Below are positions 7,477 through 16,173 of a DNA stretch of 33,302 nt, piece after piece. The notes under the pieces were generated by a model. The model was given only the letters and a program-made list of their open reading frames with translations. It was not told the DNA's origin and searched no databases. Every line of letters starts with the position of its first letter. Within the stretch, counting starts at the first letter, position 1. The position numbers and the translations under genes were made by a program. Source of the DNA: Nitrosomonas sp. (GTDB lineage Bacteria; Pseudomonadota; Gammaproteobacteria; Burkholderiales; Nitrosomonadaceae); contig CP091134.1 of the NCBI GenBank assembly GCA_021582535.1, positions 1,777,088 through 1,810,389 on the forward strand, given 5' to 3'.

Positions 7477-7586
7477 TCAATAAAAATGCCTAGACTAGCA
7501 GATACAATTTGTTAGTCCAGAGTCCAGGCAAAATTTAACCGGTTTTGACTGAAAGCACGAAACTTTTCAGCGCAACGAATCACAAC

Positions 7587-7616
7587 TTGACAGCCCCTGA
7601 CCGGATCAAGTCTACT
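7587..7616 (+). promoter_or_regulatory. Candidate sigma-70 promoter for the 7695 gene
   Basis: A perfect -35 box TTGACA (7587-7592) is followed after 18 bases by TCTACT (7611-7616), four of six matches to the -10 consensus. It lies about 80 bases before the start of the 633-residue membrane protein and would drive that gene and probably ybaL. Confidence 0.4.
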
Positions 7617-7694
7617 ATCAACCAGCTATTTAAATTTATTGATCCGCCCTGCTGCGAAGCATTTATCCCCAGTTGTCTATCATGAAGGAATCAC

Positions 7695-9596
7695 GTGGTG
7701 TTCTCTGCACTTAAGAGTTTTAGTTTTGTGAGGTTTATCGGTTATTTGGCTTTTGCCGCAAGCTGGCTGGCATTTGCGTATTTCTTGGGCCGGTTGATCC
7801 CGGACCGGCAGTTGTGGTTCGCTTTATTAGTGACGCTGTTATTCGGCTTGCCGATTTACGTTGCGGCAATTTATGCAGTGACGATTGAAAGAATTTATTT
7901 ATCCAGTCAATTCAAAAAACTAGGCATGTTGCACTGGTTTTTTACCCGGCGGATTCTATCGTATATCGGATGGTTGTTGTGGTCGGTTGTGTTTGCTTTT
8001 TTACTGTTGTTTTATCTTGGTTCCGCTGAAAAACAGGAGTGGGTTGTATTTTTTGCCGCCATTCCGGTTTTTGCCGTCATTTATGCGGTTTTCTACCCCA
8101 TCGCAGCACGTGAATACAAACCCTACATCGCTGTGCATAAAACGCTGGTTTGGTCGCGCTGGGCGGCTGCATTAACGTTGGCGGTATTCTTTGTCCTATT
8201 TGTCAACCATAGCGATGTAAACCGCCAGTATGCCTCGTTAACGGAAGCCGTTGCGCAGGAAAGCCAGCGGCTGGATGGCGCCACAAACAGCATTTTGATC
8301 CTTGAAACCAGCCGGCTGCTGGGTTTCATCGAAGGCATGAAGCGTTACGCGCTGGGCAGTCTGCATTCATTCAACGACCTGCTTTATCTTGGCGCCATTT
8401 TTTTCGGTAGCTTATTGTTTTTTTATAATGTGGCGCTAGGGATTTCCAGTTTCATGGTGCCTCTATCGGAATACCGCCGTGTATTTGCGCCGCTGCAGGA
8501 TAGTGATGAACCACCCGCCGTTTCACCGTGGGCATGGGCGATTACTTCGGCATTGGCCACCTTTTTTGTTTTCTTTATCTATGTGCCGTCGACGGTTTAT
8601 GTCGATGCCTGGCTGCGCTCCAATCCTGAGACTATCGAAGAGATACGCGCTTCACGGCAGGTTGCCGTGCAAAAAGTGGAAATGATCGGTGATGAATACT
8701 ATAAACCCGGAACCGCCGAACAGATTGAACAAGCCTATCTCGATAGCCTTAGCAAAATGGAAGCATCGCTGGGAAAGCTGCGTGAAACCACCGGCACCGG
8801 TTTTCAACAAATGACCGATAACGTCGATGCCTATCTCGACTGGTATTACAGCCTGCCGGGCGAATATGAGCGGATTGTGGCATTGGCAACCGGTGTGCTG
8901 GAAAATTGGATGGCTGAGAAACTGCAAAGCTATCTCATGAAAGGTAATGTGTTCGGTCCGGTGCAACAATCCATTGAGGAAGTTTTGCAGAGTAATCAGC
9001 AGCTACGCACCGAGCACATGCAGAAAGTGGAACAGATTCTGGCCGAGAATCGCGTTGAGCGTCTCGATAATTCCCAGCTTGAGGTCGTCCGGCACGCTTC
9101 ATTGAGTGCGCTCAAGGAACCGCCGGCGCATAGCGTGATCGTCAATCTGGAAAACCGCATGCTGATTTCCGGCGGCATTGGCACCGCCGGTGCGATTACC
9201 GGCGCCATCGCCGGTAAAATTACCGCCAAAGTGGCCGGAAAAGGCATTATCAAGCTCGGCGCGCAAGCCCTGGTCAAAGTAACCGCCGGTAAAGCAGTCA
9301 GTGCTTTAGGCGGCGCTGCGGCTGGCGCTGCAACGGGAGCCGCATTGGGATCATTCATTCCCGGTATTGGCACGGCCATCGGCGCGGCTATCGGTGGTAT
9401 CATTGGCGGTATTACCATTGGTTTGACCGTAGAGAAACTCCTGCTGATGCTGGAAGAAGCATTTTCACGCGAAGAATTTAAGCTTCAAATTCTGGAAGCG
9501 ATCGAAGAAGAACGCATCGAATTTGAAAAATTCTTGAACACACCGGCTTTGTCGGATAAAACTCCCGGCAACACCGTTACGATTGAAGCTCCCTGA
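7695..9596 (+). CDS. Large polytopic membrane protein with glycine-zipper C-terminal region, function unknown
   Basis: I do not recognise this 633-residue protein. About seven hydrophobic segments lie in the first 300 residues (roughly 13-34, 41-62, 87-107, 116-137, 152-171, 227-247 and 278-298). They are followed by a soluble helical region (about 300-490) rich in charged residues and likely to form coiled coils (QQSIEEVLQSNQQL). Residues 491-577 are an extended Gly/Ala hydrophobic stretch with GxxxG spacing (AGAITGAIAGK, ALGGAAAGAATGAALG, IGAAIGGIIGG), a glycine-zipper pattern seen in membrane-inserting, often pore-forming or oligomerising segments. A charged helix (KLQILEAIEEERIEFEKF) ends the chain. 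The start is a GTG with GAAGGA five bases upstream. ybaL follows after 35 bases in the same direction, suggesting co-transcription and a role in ion homeostasis or envelope stress, which is inference only. Confidence 0.85.
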   Translation: MVFSALKSFSFVRFIGYLAFAASWLAFAYFLGRLIPDRQLWFALLVTLLFGLPIYVAAIYAVTIERIYLSSQFKKLGMLHWFFTRRILSYIGWLLWSVVFAFLLLFYLGSAEKQEWVVFFAAIPVFAVIYAVFYPIAAREYKPYIAVHKTLVWSRWAAALTLAVFFVLFVNHSDVNRQYASLTEAVAQESQRLDGATNSILILETSRLLGFIEGMKRYALGSLHSFNDLLYLGAIFFGSLLFFYNVALGISSFMVPLSEYRRVFAPLQDSDEPPAVSPWAWAITSALATFFVFFIYVPSTVYVDAWLRSNPETIEEIRASRQVAVQKVEMIGDEYYKPGTAEQIEQAYLDSLSKMEASLGKLRETTGTGFQQMTDNVDAYLDWYYSLPGEYERIVALATGVLENWMAEKLQSYLMKGNVFGPVQQSIEEVLQSNQQLRTEHMQKVEQILAENRVERLDNSQLEVVRHASLSALKEPPAHSVIVNLENRMLISGGIGTAGAITGAIAGKITAKVAGKGIIKLGAQALVKVTAGKAVSALGGAAAGAATGAALGSFIPGIGTAIGAAIGGIIGGITIGLTVEKLLLMLEEAFSREEFKLQILEAIEEERIEFEKFLNTPALSDKTPGNTVTIEAP

Positions 9597-9631
9597 AGTT
9601 CAAGCCAATAAACCATAACCTTGGGATTTGA

Positions 9632-11341
9632 ATGGAACATAACATTGCCCTGATCACGACGATTGCAGCCGGCTTTGGCCTGGCTTTGATTTTCGGTTTC
9701 ATTGCCGAACGGCTTAAAACACCTGCGCTGGTAGGTTATCTGCTGGCCGGAATTGCCATCAGCCCGACTACGCCGGGGTTTGTCGCTGATGTCGGTATTG
9801 CTTCGCAATTATCGGAAATCGGTGTGATGCTGCTGATGTTCGGCGTCGGATTACACTTCTCACTGGATGATTTGCTGTCGGTCAAGCGTATCGCAGTCCC
9901 CGGTGCGATCGTGCAAATGGCCGTGGCAACCGGCTTGGGCATGGCCGTGGCTTCCTGGTGGGATTGGACTCCCGGCGCCGGATTGGTGCTGGGTTTGTCA
10001 TTATCCTGCGCCAGTACCGTCGTGCTGTTGAAAGCATTGGAATCGCGCGGCTTTTTGGAATCAATGAACGGGCGTATTGCTGTCGGCTGGCTGATTGTCG
10101 AAGACCTGGTCACGGTGCTGATCCTGGTGCTATTGCCGTCATTTGCGACCATGCTGGGCGGATCGAATGAAAACGCCGAGGCCGGTGATCCGATCTGGAA
10201 AACCATCGGAATCACGCTACTGCTGGTTTCCGCTTTTATCGCTTTGATGCTGATCGTGGGCCGCCGCTTCCTGCCTTGGTTGCTGTGGCAGGTCGCCCGC
10301 ACCGGTTCGCGTGAAATGTTCACACTGGCGGTTGTCGCAGTCGCCATTTGTATCGCCTACGGCGCCGCCGCGTTGTTCAATGTGTCGTTTGCATTGGGTG
10401 CTTTTTTTGCCGGAATGGTAATGCGCGAATCCAAATTCAGCCAGCGTGCCGCCGAGGAATCATTGCCGTTACGCGATGCGTTTGCGGTGTTGTTTTTTGT
10501 TTCTGTCGGCATGCTGTTTGATCCCGCCGTACTGATTGAAGAGCCGATGCGCGTCCTTGCAGTGGTCGCCATTATCATCGTCGGCAAATCGATGGCCGCC
10601 ATGCTGCTGGTTCTTGTTTTGCGTTACCCGCTCAATACCTCGCTGACGGTTGCCGCCAGCTTGGGGCAAATCGGCGAATTCTCCTTTATTCTAGCCGGAT
10701 TGGGCTTATCGCTCGACTTGATGCCGCCGGAAGGAATGAGTCTGGTGCTGGCTGGCGCATTAATTTCCATCGCTTTCAATCCGATTGCGTTTGCAGCGAT
10801 TGATCCGTTTAGAAACTGGATGTTGAAACATTCGGCTTTAGCGCGCAAATACGAAAATCGCGACGATCCGTACGCGGAACTGCCGATGAGCACAGAACGC
10901 AAGTTTCTGAAAGGGCAAGTTGTGCTGGTCGGTTACGGACATGTCGGTCAGCGTATTGCTCTGGCATTGAACGAGAAAAATATTCCGTACATTGTTGCGG
11001 AGCAAAATCGCGAGCTGGTGCAGGATTTACGTAAAAAAGGCACTACCGCGGTATCCGGCGATGCCACGGAACCCTCCGTGCTGATCCAGGCGCACATTAA
11101 GGATGCCGCTATGCTGGTTATCGCCACAGCGGATCCGTTGAATGTGCGGCAAATGATCGATACCGCGCGCACATTGAATCCGGATATTGAAATCGTATTA
11201 CGCAGCCGCAGTGAGGATGAAACAAACCTATTGCGCAAAGATCATATGGGCACGGTATTTTTTGGCGAAGAGGAGCTTGCCAAAAGTATGTCGTATCACA
11301 TCCTGAACCGGTTCAACACAAAATCGGAATCAGCGTCATAG
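9632..11341 (+). CDS. ybaL: YbaL/Kef-type monovalent cation:proton antiporter with RCK domain
   Basis: This 569-residue CPA2-family inner-membrane antiporter has about twelve helices in residues 1-395, starting with FGFIAERLKTPALVGYLLAG and including the family motif GVGLHFSLDDL. A cytoplasmic TrkA-N/RCK domain follows from about 425, with the nucleotide-binding GYGHVG at 434-439 and the acidic end of strand 2 (VAEQNRELV). The length and layout agree with E. coli YbaL (558 residues) more than with KefB/KefC, since the chain ends soon after the RCK domain. Proteins of this type exchange K+ or Na+ for H+ and respond to nucleotide or, in Kef, to glutathione adducts. It sits 35 bases after the glycine-zipper membrane protein and is probably in one operon with it. 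The cation and gating ligand are not decided by the sequence. Confidence 0.9.
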   Translation: MEHNIALITTIAAGFGLALIFGFIAERLKTPALVGYLLAGIAISPTTPGFVADVGIASQLSEIGVMLLMFGVGLHFSLDDLLSVKRIAVPGAIVQMAVATGLGMAVASWWDWTPGAGLVLGLSLSCASTVVLLKALESRGFLESMNGRIAVGWLIVEDLVTVLILVLLPSFATMLGGSNENAEAGDPIWKTIGITLLLVSAFIALMLIVGRRFLPWLLWQVARTGSREMFTLAVVAVAICIAYGAAALFNVSFALGAFFAGMVMRESKFSQRAAEESLPLRDAFAVLFFVSVGMLFDPAVLIEEPMRVLAVVAIIIVGKSMAAMLLVLVLRYPLNTSLTVAASLGQIGEFSFILAGLGLSLDLMPPEGMSLVLAGALISIAFNPIAFAAIDPFRNWMLKHSALARKYENRDDPYAELPMSTERKFLKGQVVLVGYGHVGQRIALALNEKNIPYIVAEQNRELVQDLRKKGTTAVSGDATEPSVLIQAHIKDAAMLVIATADPLNVRQMIDTARTLNPDIEIVLRSRSEDETNLLRKDHMGTVFFGEEELAKSMSYHILNRFNTKSESAS

Positions 11342-11407
11342 CGTCAGATCTGATTGTTAATTTTTAAACAGCTTCCCGTGAATTGAAATTTTTATGAGAT
11401 TATTGCA

Positions 11408-11710
11408 ATGACAGATCAACTATATACCGGTATCAATCAAGATGAAAATGAAGGACTTACGCATTTAGGCCGCATCGTGCGTGACGCCTGGGTATTCGGT
11501 ATTCTGCCGGAAACGGAAACCTGTGAAGGCTGGAACGGTTCACAGATGCAGACGTTGTACGAAGAAGTCCATGCTGCCTGGGAACCTTATGCACACTTGC
11601 CCAGCCGCTTGCCGGATGACTTGCGCGAGCGGCACATGCGGCTGTATTCCGAGGCGATAACGAAGGCCAAGGCGAAAGGCTGGGATGCCGAGTTAAAAGA
11701 AGACGATTAA
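11408..11710 (+). CDS. Small conserved-looking protein of unknown function
   Basis: This 100-residue acidic, soluble protein has no signal peptide or membrane segment. Its composition is typical of a folded helical protein (TLYEEVHAAWEPYAHLP, LRERHMRLYSEAITKAKAKG), with three tryptophans in the first 60 residues. I do not recognise a family. It starts 66 bases after ybaL in the same direction and overlaps by four bases the stop of the minus-strand gene that follows, which argues that both are real and tightly packed. It may be co-transcribed with ybaL. Confidence 0.68.
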   Translation: MTDQLYTGINQDENEGLTHLGRIVRDAWVFGILPETETCEGWNGSQMQTLYEEVHAAWEPYAHLPSRLPDDLRERHMRLYSEAITKAKAKGWDAELKEDD

Positions 11711-12111
11711 TTTTTCGCCGGGAAATGAATAATCCGCGCCGGGCCCTCAAGCGCGGTTTTATTGACCAGCATCTGCAACGCCGCGGGAAATTCACTTTGT
11801 AAGCGCTTCATCACAGCCAGCATGTTCTCGCGGTAATACACGGCATCGTACGCAACCGGCTGATCCAATGCATCACGCGCTTGCCGATTAAAATTCCGCC
11901 ACGCGATATCGACCCAGCATTTACGTTCACCATCGATGAATACAAATTCTTCATTGTCGACGATTGCCATGTACTGCATGCTGCGGATGGGAACGAACAA
12001 ATGCCGCGTCGGACAACGCGACAATAAGGTGATCGCCAGGTTGTAAGTACTTGCCGGTAAGTGACGCGCTTCCCGGCTGATTTCAAGATCTCGATAACAA
12101 GTAATTTCCAT
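11707..12111 (-). CDS. Conserved-looking hypothetical protein
   Basis: This 134-residue soluble protein is of unknown family. It has a beta-rich N-terminal half (HLFVPIRSMQYMAIVDNEEFVFIDGE, split by turns) and a helical C-terminal half (YYRENMLAVMKRLQSEFPAALQML). The motif CWVDIAWRNF in the middle looks conserved in character. No signal peptide or membrane segment is present. The stop overlaps the stop of the convergent 100-residue gene by four bases. There is no strong ribosome binding site before the ATG. The neighbours do not suggest a function. Confidence 0.68.
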   Translation of the reverse strand: MEITCYRDLEISREARHLPASTYNLAITLLSRCPTRHLFVPIRSMQYMAIVDNEEFVFIDGERKCWVDIAWRNFNRQARDALDQPVAYDAVYYRENMLAVMKRLQSEFPAALQMLVNKTALEGPARIIHFPAKN

Positions 12112-12293
12112 AATGAATGCGACACAACATATTAAAATTTCATCGGAATAGTGCTTTGTTCATACTCAATCCAACAACAAAAAACAGAGTGACCGCACTT
12201 ATGTTACCTTAATGCCGTAACGCAAAGAAACTCAATTTACACAACTCTTTTATATTCAGTTATTTCCATACTTTACATCGTTGACCGTTCCTG

Positions 12294-14108
12294 ATGCGCC
12301 CCACCCGCCTTGAAAAACCTGCTGCCACGCGCAATAACCTGAAAACCATCGCCGCATTGCTGCCTTATTTGTGGGAATTCAAAGTTCGCGTGATGGTGGC
12401 GCTCAGTCTGCTGGTATTGGCGAAACTCGCCAATGTTTCGGTGCCGCTGGTGCTGAAGGAAATCGTCGACGTCTTGGATCAGCCGCGCGCGGAACTGGTG
12501 TTGCCGGTTTTTTTGCTGATCGGTTATGGCGTTTTGCGGTTATGCAGCACGTTGTTCGGTGAACTGCGCGACGCAATTTTCGCCAAAGTGACGCAACGCG
12601 CAATCCGCCGCGTCGCGAATAAAGTATTCAGCCATCTGCATTCGCTGTCGCTGCGTTTTCATCTGGAACGCCAGACCGGCGGCGTGTCGCGCGACATCGA
12701 GCGCGGCACGCGCGGCATTTCCTTTTTGCTGAATTTCATGCTGTTCAATATTCTGCCGACGCTGCTGGAAATCGGGTTAGTGCTGGCCATCCTGATCAAG
12801 CAATACGATATCCGGTTTTCCATCATCATTTCCCTGACATTGCTGGCGTATATCGCGCTCACGCTGATCGTCACCGAATGGCGCATGATTTTCCGCCGCA
12901 CGATGAACAACATGGATTCAAAAGCCAATACCCAGGCGATCGACAGCTTATTGAACTATGAAACGGTGAAATACTTCGGCAACGAAGCCTGGGAAGCGCG
13001 GCGCTACGACGAGCATTTGCAGTCCTGGGAAAAAGCCGCCGTGCGCAACCAGACATCACTGGCCACATTGAACGCCGGGCATAGCGCAATCATCGCGATC
13101 GGCGTCACCTTGCTGATGCTGCTGGCAGCCGAGCAAGTCATCGACGGCAGTATGACGCTGGGCGATCTGGTGCTGATCAATGCCTTTATGCTGCAACTGT
13201 ACATGCCGCTGCATTTTCTCGGTTTTGTTTACCGTGAGATCAAACATTCATTGGCCGATATGGAACGCATGTTCACGTTATTGGACGAGCACAAGGAAAT
13301 CGAAGACAAGCCGGATGCCCAAGCGCTTGATGCCGCTAATGCCACGATCCGGTTCAGTCATGTCGATTTCAGTTATGAGCAGAATCGCCAGATCCTATTC
13401 GATGTCAGCTTCGATATTCCCGCCGGGCAGAATATCGCCGTGGTCGGCCACAGCGGCTCCGGCAAATCGACGCTGGCACGCTTGCTGTTCCGTTTTTACG
13501 ATGTGCAGTCAGGCTGCATTCTGATCAATGATCAGGATATCCGCACCGTCACGCAGCAAAGCCTGCGCGCCGCGATGGGTATCGTGCCGCAAGACACCGT
13601 GTTGTTCAACGACAGTATTTATTACAACATCGCCTACGGCCGGCCGGATGCCGCGCAAGAGGAAGTGTTTGCCGCCGCTCGCGCCGCACACATCCATGAC
13701 TTCATCGAAAGCCTGCCGGAAAAATATGCCACGATTGTAGGCGAGCGTGGCTTGAAGCTATCCGGCGGCGAAAAGCAACGCGTCGCCATTGCTCGCACCA
13801 TTCTGAAGAATCCGGTCATCCTGATTTTCGACGAAGCGACATCGGCGCTCGATTCCAATTCCGAAAAACGCATTCAAGCGGAGCTGAAACGCATCGCGCG
13901 GAACCGCACGACATTGACCATTGCGCACCGCCTATCGACAATCGCCGATGCCGATCAGATCCTGGTCATGGATCATGGCCGCATCATCGAGCGTGGCACG
14001 CACCCGCAATTGCTGGCAGCCGGCGGCGCGTATGCGCAGATGTGGGAATTGCAACAACAGGAAGAAATCGATCAGCGCCAGCAAGAAAGCACTATTTCCG
14101 CATCATAA
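12294..14108 (+). CDS. Atm1/HMT-type ABC half-transporter (permease-ATPase fusion)
   Basis: This 604-residue exporter half-unit is expected to work as a homodimer in the inner membrane. The type-I exporter membrane domain covers about residues 20-320, including the family-typical NYETVKYFGNEAWEARRYDE segment. The ATPase domain has Walker A GHSGSGKS at 385-392, the signature LSGGE at 489-493, Walker B with D513/E514, and the H-loop H545. The membrane domain motif and overall match are those of the Atm1/ABCB7 and bacterial HMT-like group, whose members export glutathione-linked sulphur compounds or glutathione-metal complexes. Substrate here is inferred from family only. The gene stands alone with about 180 bases upstream and no accessory periplasmic gene. 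GC-rich codon use is like its neighbours. Confidence 0.9.
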   Translation: MRPTRLEKPAATRNNLKTIAALLPYLWEFKVRVMVALSLLVLAKLANVSVPLVLKEIVDVLDQPRAELVLPVFLLIGYGVLRLCSTLFGELRDAIFAKVTQRAIRRVANKVFSHLHSLSLRFHLERQTGGVSRDIERGTRGISFLLNFMLFNILPTLLEIGLVLAILIKQYDIRFSIIISLTLLAYIALTLIVTEWRMIFRRTMNNMDSKANTQAIDSLLNYETVKYFGNEAWEARRYDEHLQSWEKAAVRNQTSLATLNAGHSAIIAIGVTLLMLLAAEQVIDGSMTLGDLVLINAFMLQLYMPLHFLGFVYREIKHSLADMERMFTLLDEHKEIEDKPDAQALDAANATIRFSHVDFSYEQNRQILFDVSFDIPAGQNIAVVGHSGSGKSTLARLLFRFYDVQSGCILINDQDIRTVTQQSLRAAMGIVPQDTVLFNDSIYYNIAYGRPDAAQEEVFAAARAAHIHDFIESLPEKYATIVGERGLKLSGGEKQRVAIARTILKNPVILIFDEATSALDSNSEKRIQAELKRIARNRTTLTIAHRLSTIADADQILVMDHGRIIERGTHPQLLAAGGAYAQMWELQQQEEIDQRQQESTISAS

Positions 14109-14210
14109 TCAATCGTTATTCATGCGAAAGTTATCTTGTTCATGAAGAAATCACAGCATCTTCTTGAACAACCTTACCTGCTGTTTCCGTGAAAGAAATC
14201 CACGAGCAAT

Positions 14211-14232
14211 AAAAAAACCCGGAAATACCGGG
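14211..14232 (-). terminator. Terminator-like hairpin facing the minus strand
   Basis: On the minus strand CCCGG-TATTT-CCGGG is followed by seven T residues. On the plus strand the same hairpin is flanked by A-runs only, so it cannot stop the ABC transporter transcript in the usual way. Both neighbouring genes are on the plus strand, so it would end a transcript running antisense out of motA. Confidence 0.55.
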
Positions 14233-14341
14233 AAAAAACCGACCTTATCCTCAAGAATGAATTCCGCAGTGATGTGTTAACTTCTCACTCCAGAATTTGC
14301 CATCCAAAAATTGCGTAATTACATTCGAGGGAGTCATCGCA

Positions 14342-15202
14342 ATGCTTGTATCCGTTGGTTATCTCATCATCATCATTTCTGTTTTCGGCGGTTTTGCACT
14401 GGCAGGCGGGCATCTCGCTTCGCTGTGGCAGCCGGTCGAATTGCTCATGATTGGCGGTGGCGCAATGGGCGCTTTTGTCGTCGGCAATTCGAACAAAGCG
14501 CTCAAGGCCACATTGAAAGCGTTACCGACCGTTTTCAAAGGGTCCAAATATACCAAAGCGCTGTACATGGATTTGATGACACTGCTGTACGAGGTGCTTG
14601 GAAAAATCCGCAAAGAAGGATTGATGTCGATTGAAGGCGATGTCGACGACCCCGCCAACAGTCCTATTTTCACCAAATACCCGGATATTCTCGCCGATCA
14701 TCATATCACCGAATTTATCACCGATTATTTGCGCTTAATGGTCGGCGGCAACCTCAATTCGCTCGAAATCGAAAGCCTGATGGACAGTGAACTGGAAACG
14801 CACCATCAGGAAGGCGAAGTGCCGATTCATGTGGTCGCCAAACTCGGCGATGGATTACCGGCTTTCGGTATTGTCGCTGCGGTGATGGGGGTGGTGCATA
14901 CGATGGAATCCGTGCATCTTCCGCCCTCCGAATTGGGCATTTTAATCGCGGCGGCGCTGGTCGGAACATTCCTGGGAATTTTATTGGCGTATGGATTCGT
15001 CAGTCCGCTGTCGAGCAAACTGGAACATAACCTTCATGAATCCAGCAAGATGTTTGAGTGCATCAAAATCACATTACTGGCCAATTTAAACGGTTATTCA
15101 CCGGTTCTGGCCATCGAGTTTGGCCGCAAAGTGCTATTCACCACCGAAAGACCGTCTTTCCTGGAACTGGAAGAGCATGTCAAACAAAGTAAATCAAAAT
15201 AA
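14342..15202 (+). CDS. motA: Flagellar motor stator protein MotA
   Basis: MotA is the five-fold subunit of the proton-driven stator that surrounds a MotB dimer. The 286-residue product starts at the ATG at 14342, chosen because GAGGGAG lies just upstream and the MotA N-terminus MLVSVGYLIII begins there; a longer frame from 14297 is not likely. Four membrane helices are present, with a large cytoplasmic loop between the second and third. P173 (GLPAFGIVAAVMGVV) and P222 (VSPLSS) fall at exactly the positions of the two essential prolines of E. coli MotA. motB follows after 41 bases. No convincing flagellar sigma-28 promoter was found upstream, although that would be expected. Confidence 0.96.
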   Translation: MLVSVGYLIIIISVFGGFALAGGHLASLWQPVELLMIGGGAMGAFVVGNSNKALKATLKALPTVFKGSKYTKALYMDLMTLLYEVLGKIRKEGLMSIEGDVDDPANSPIFTKYPDILADHHITEFITDYLRLMVGGNLNSLEIESLMDSELETHHQEGEVPIHVVAKLGDGLPAFGIVAAVMGVVHTMESVHLPPSELGILIAAALVGTFLGILLAYGFVSPLSSKLEHNLHESSKMFECIKITLLANLNGYSPVLAIEFGRKVLFTTERPSFLELEEHVKQSKSK

Positions 15203-15243
15203 CCGCTCCGGAATGATGATCCATTTGAATTGCGAGAATAATT

Positions 15244-16155
15244 ATGGCTGATGATCTTTCACAGCGCCCGATAGTCATCAAGCGAATCAAGAAAGTTGCC
15301 GGCGGCCACCACGGCGGCGCTTGGAAAATTGCGTACGCTGACTTTGTCACTGCCATGATGGCATTCTTCTTACTCATGTGGCTACTGGGATCATCGACCA
15401 AGAGTCAATTGGAAGGTATCTCGGAATATTTCAAAACACCACTCAAGGTCGCCATGACCGGCGGATCGTCCATAGGCGAAACCAGCAGCATACTGAAAGG
15501 CGGCGGCACCGATCTGACCCGGCAGCACGGTGAAGTGAAAAAAGGTGAAATCAAAGACGACATTCAAGCCAAGAAAATTATCAAGGAACGCATTGAGCGC
15601 ATCAAGTTGGAAGGATTGAAGAAAAAAATTGAAGAAGCGGTTGAAAACAATCCTACATTGAAAAAGTTCTCCAATCAGCTTTTGCTGGATATCACGTCCG
15701 ATGGCTTACGAATTCAGATTGTCGATGAGCAGAATCGTCCCATGTTTGCACTGGGAAAAGCCGATTTGCAGCCGTATACCAAAACCATTTTGCGCGAGAT
15801 TGGCAAAATGCTCAATGATGTCGAGAACAAAGTCAGCCTCTCCGGCCATACCGACGGCAAACCTTTCCCTTCCGGAGACAAAGGTTACAGTAACTGGGAA
15901 TTATCGGCGGATCGCGCGAATGCTTCGCGCCGTGAGCTGATTCTCGGCGGCATGGATACCAACAAGGTTCTGCAAGTGATCGGTTTGTCGTCCGCCGTGC
16001 TGTTCGATAAGAACGAACCGCTCAACCCGATCAACCGCCGCATCAGTATCGTGGTCATGAACGAAAAAGCCGAGAAAGCCGTCACGATGGATGATCAAAC
16101 GATCGACATCGATATGCAGGCGGAACCGAGTAAAGAAATGCTGCAAAATCCATAA
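15244..16155 (+). CDS. motB: Flagellar motor stator protein MotB
   Basis: MotB is the peptidoglycan-anchoring stator subunit. The 303-residue product has a basic cytoplasmic N-terminus (IVIKRIKKVAGG), one membrane helix at about 28-50 with the proton-carrying aspartate D33 (YADFVTAMMAFF), a linker and plug region rich in Lys and Glu (about 95-140), and an OmpA-like peptidoglycan-binding domain at about 150-275 with GHTDG at 201-205 and the NWELSADRA motif (R224). The presence of Asp and the overall likeness to E. coli MotB favour proton rather than sodium drive. It follows motA and precedes the methyltransferase gene by 18 bases, so the three are probably one transcript. Confidence 0.96.
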   Translation: MADDLSQRPIVIKRIKKVAGGHHGGAWKIAYADFVTAMMAFFLLMWLLGSSTKSQLEGISEYFKTPLKVAMTGGSSIGETSSILKGGGTDLTRQHGEVKKGEIKDDIQAKKIIKERIERIKLEGLKKKIEEAVENNPTLKKFSNQLLLDITSDGLRIQIVDEQNRPMFALGKADLQPYTKTILREIGKMLNDVENKVSLSGHTDGKPFPSGDKGYSNWELSADRANASRRELILGGMDTNKVLQVIGLSSAVLFDKNEPLNPINRRISIVVMNEKAEKAVTMDDQTIDIDMQAEPSKEMLQNP

Positions 16156-16173
16156 TTCGCTTAATAACTTACC

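Noticed and set aside
9736-10347. 203-codon antisense frame within ybaL
   Set aside because: It lies entirely opposite a well-supported antiporter gene; its low-complexity Ser/Thr/Pro composition is typical of an antisense shadow.
11408-12111. Two adjacent small unknown genes as a toxin-antitoxin pair
   Set aside because: They are convergent on opposite strands, not an operon, and neither has toxin or DNA-binding antitoxin features.
14205-14341. Possible sigma-28 (flagellar) promoter before motA
   Set aside because: TAAA at 14210 is followed at about the right distance only by a partial match to GCCGATAA, and those bases are already used by the minus-strand terminator hairpin.
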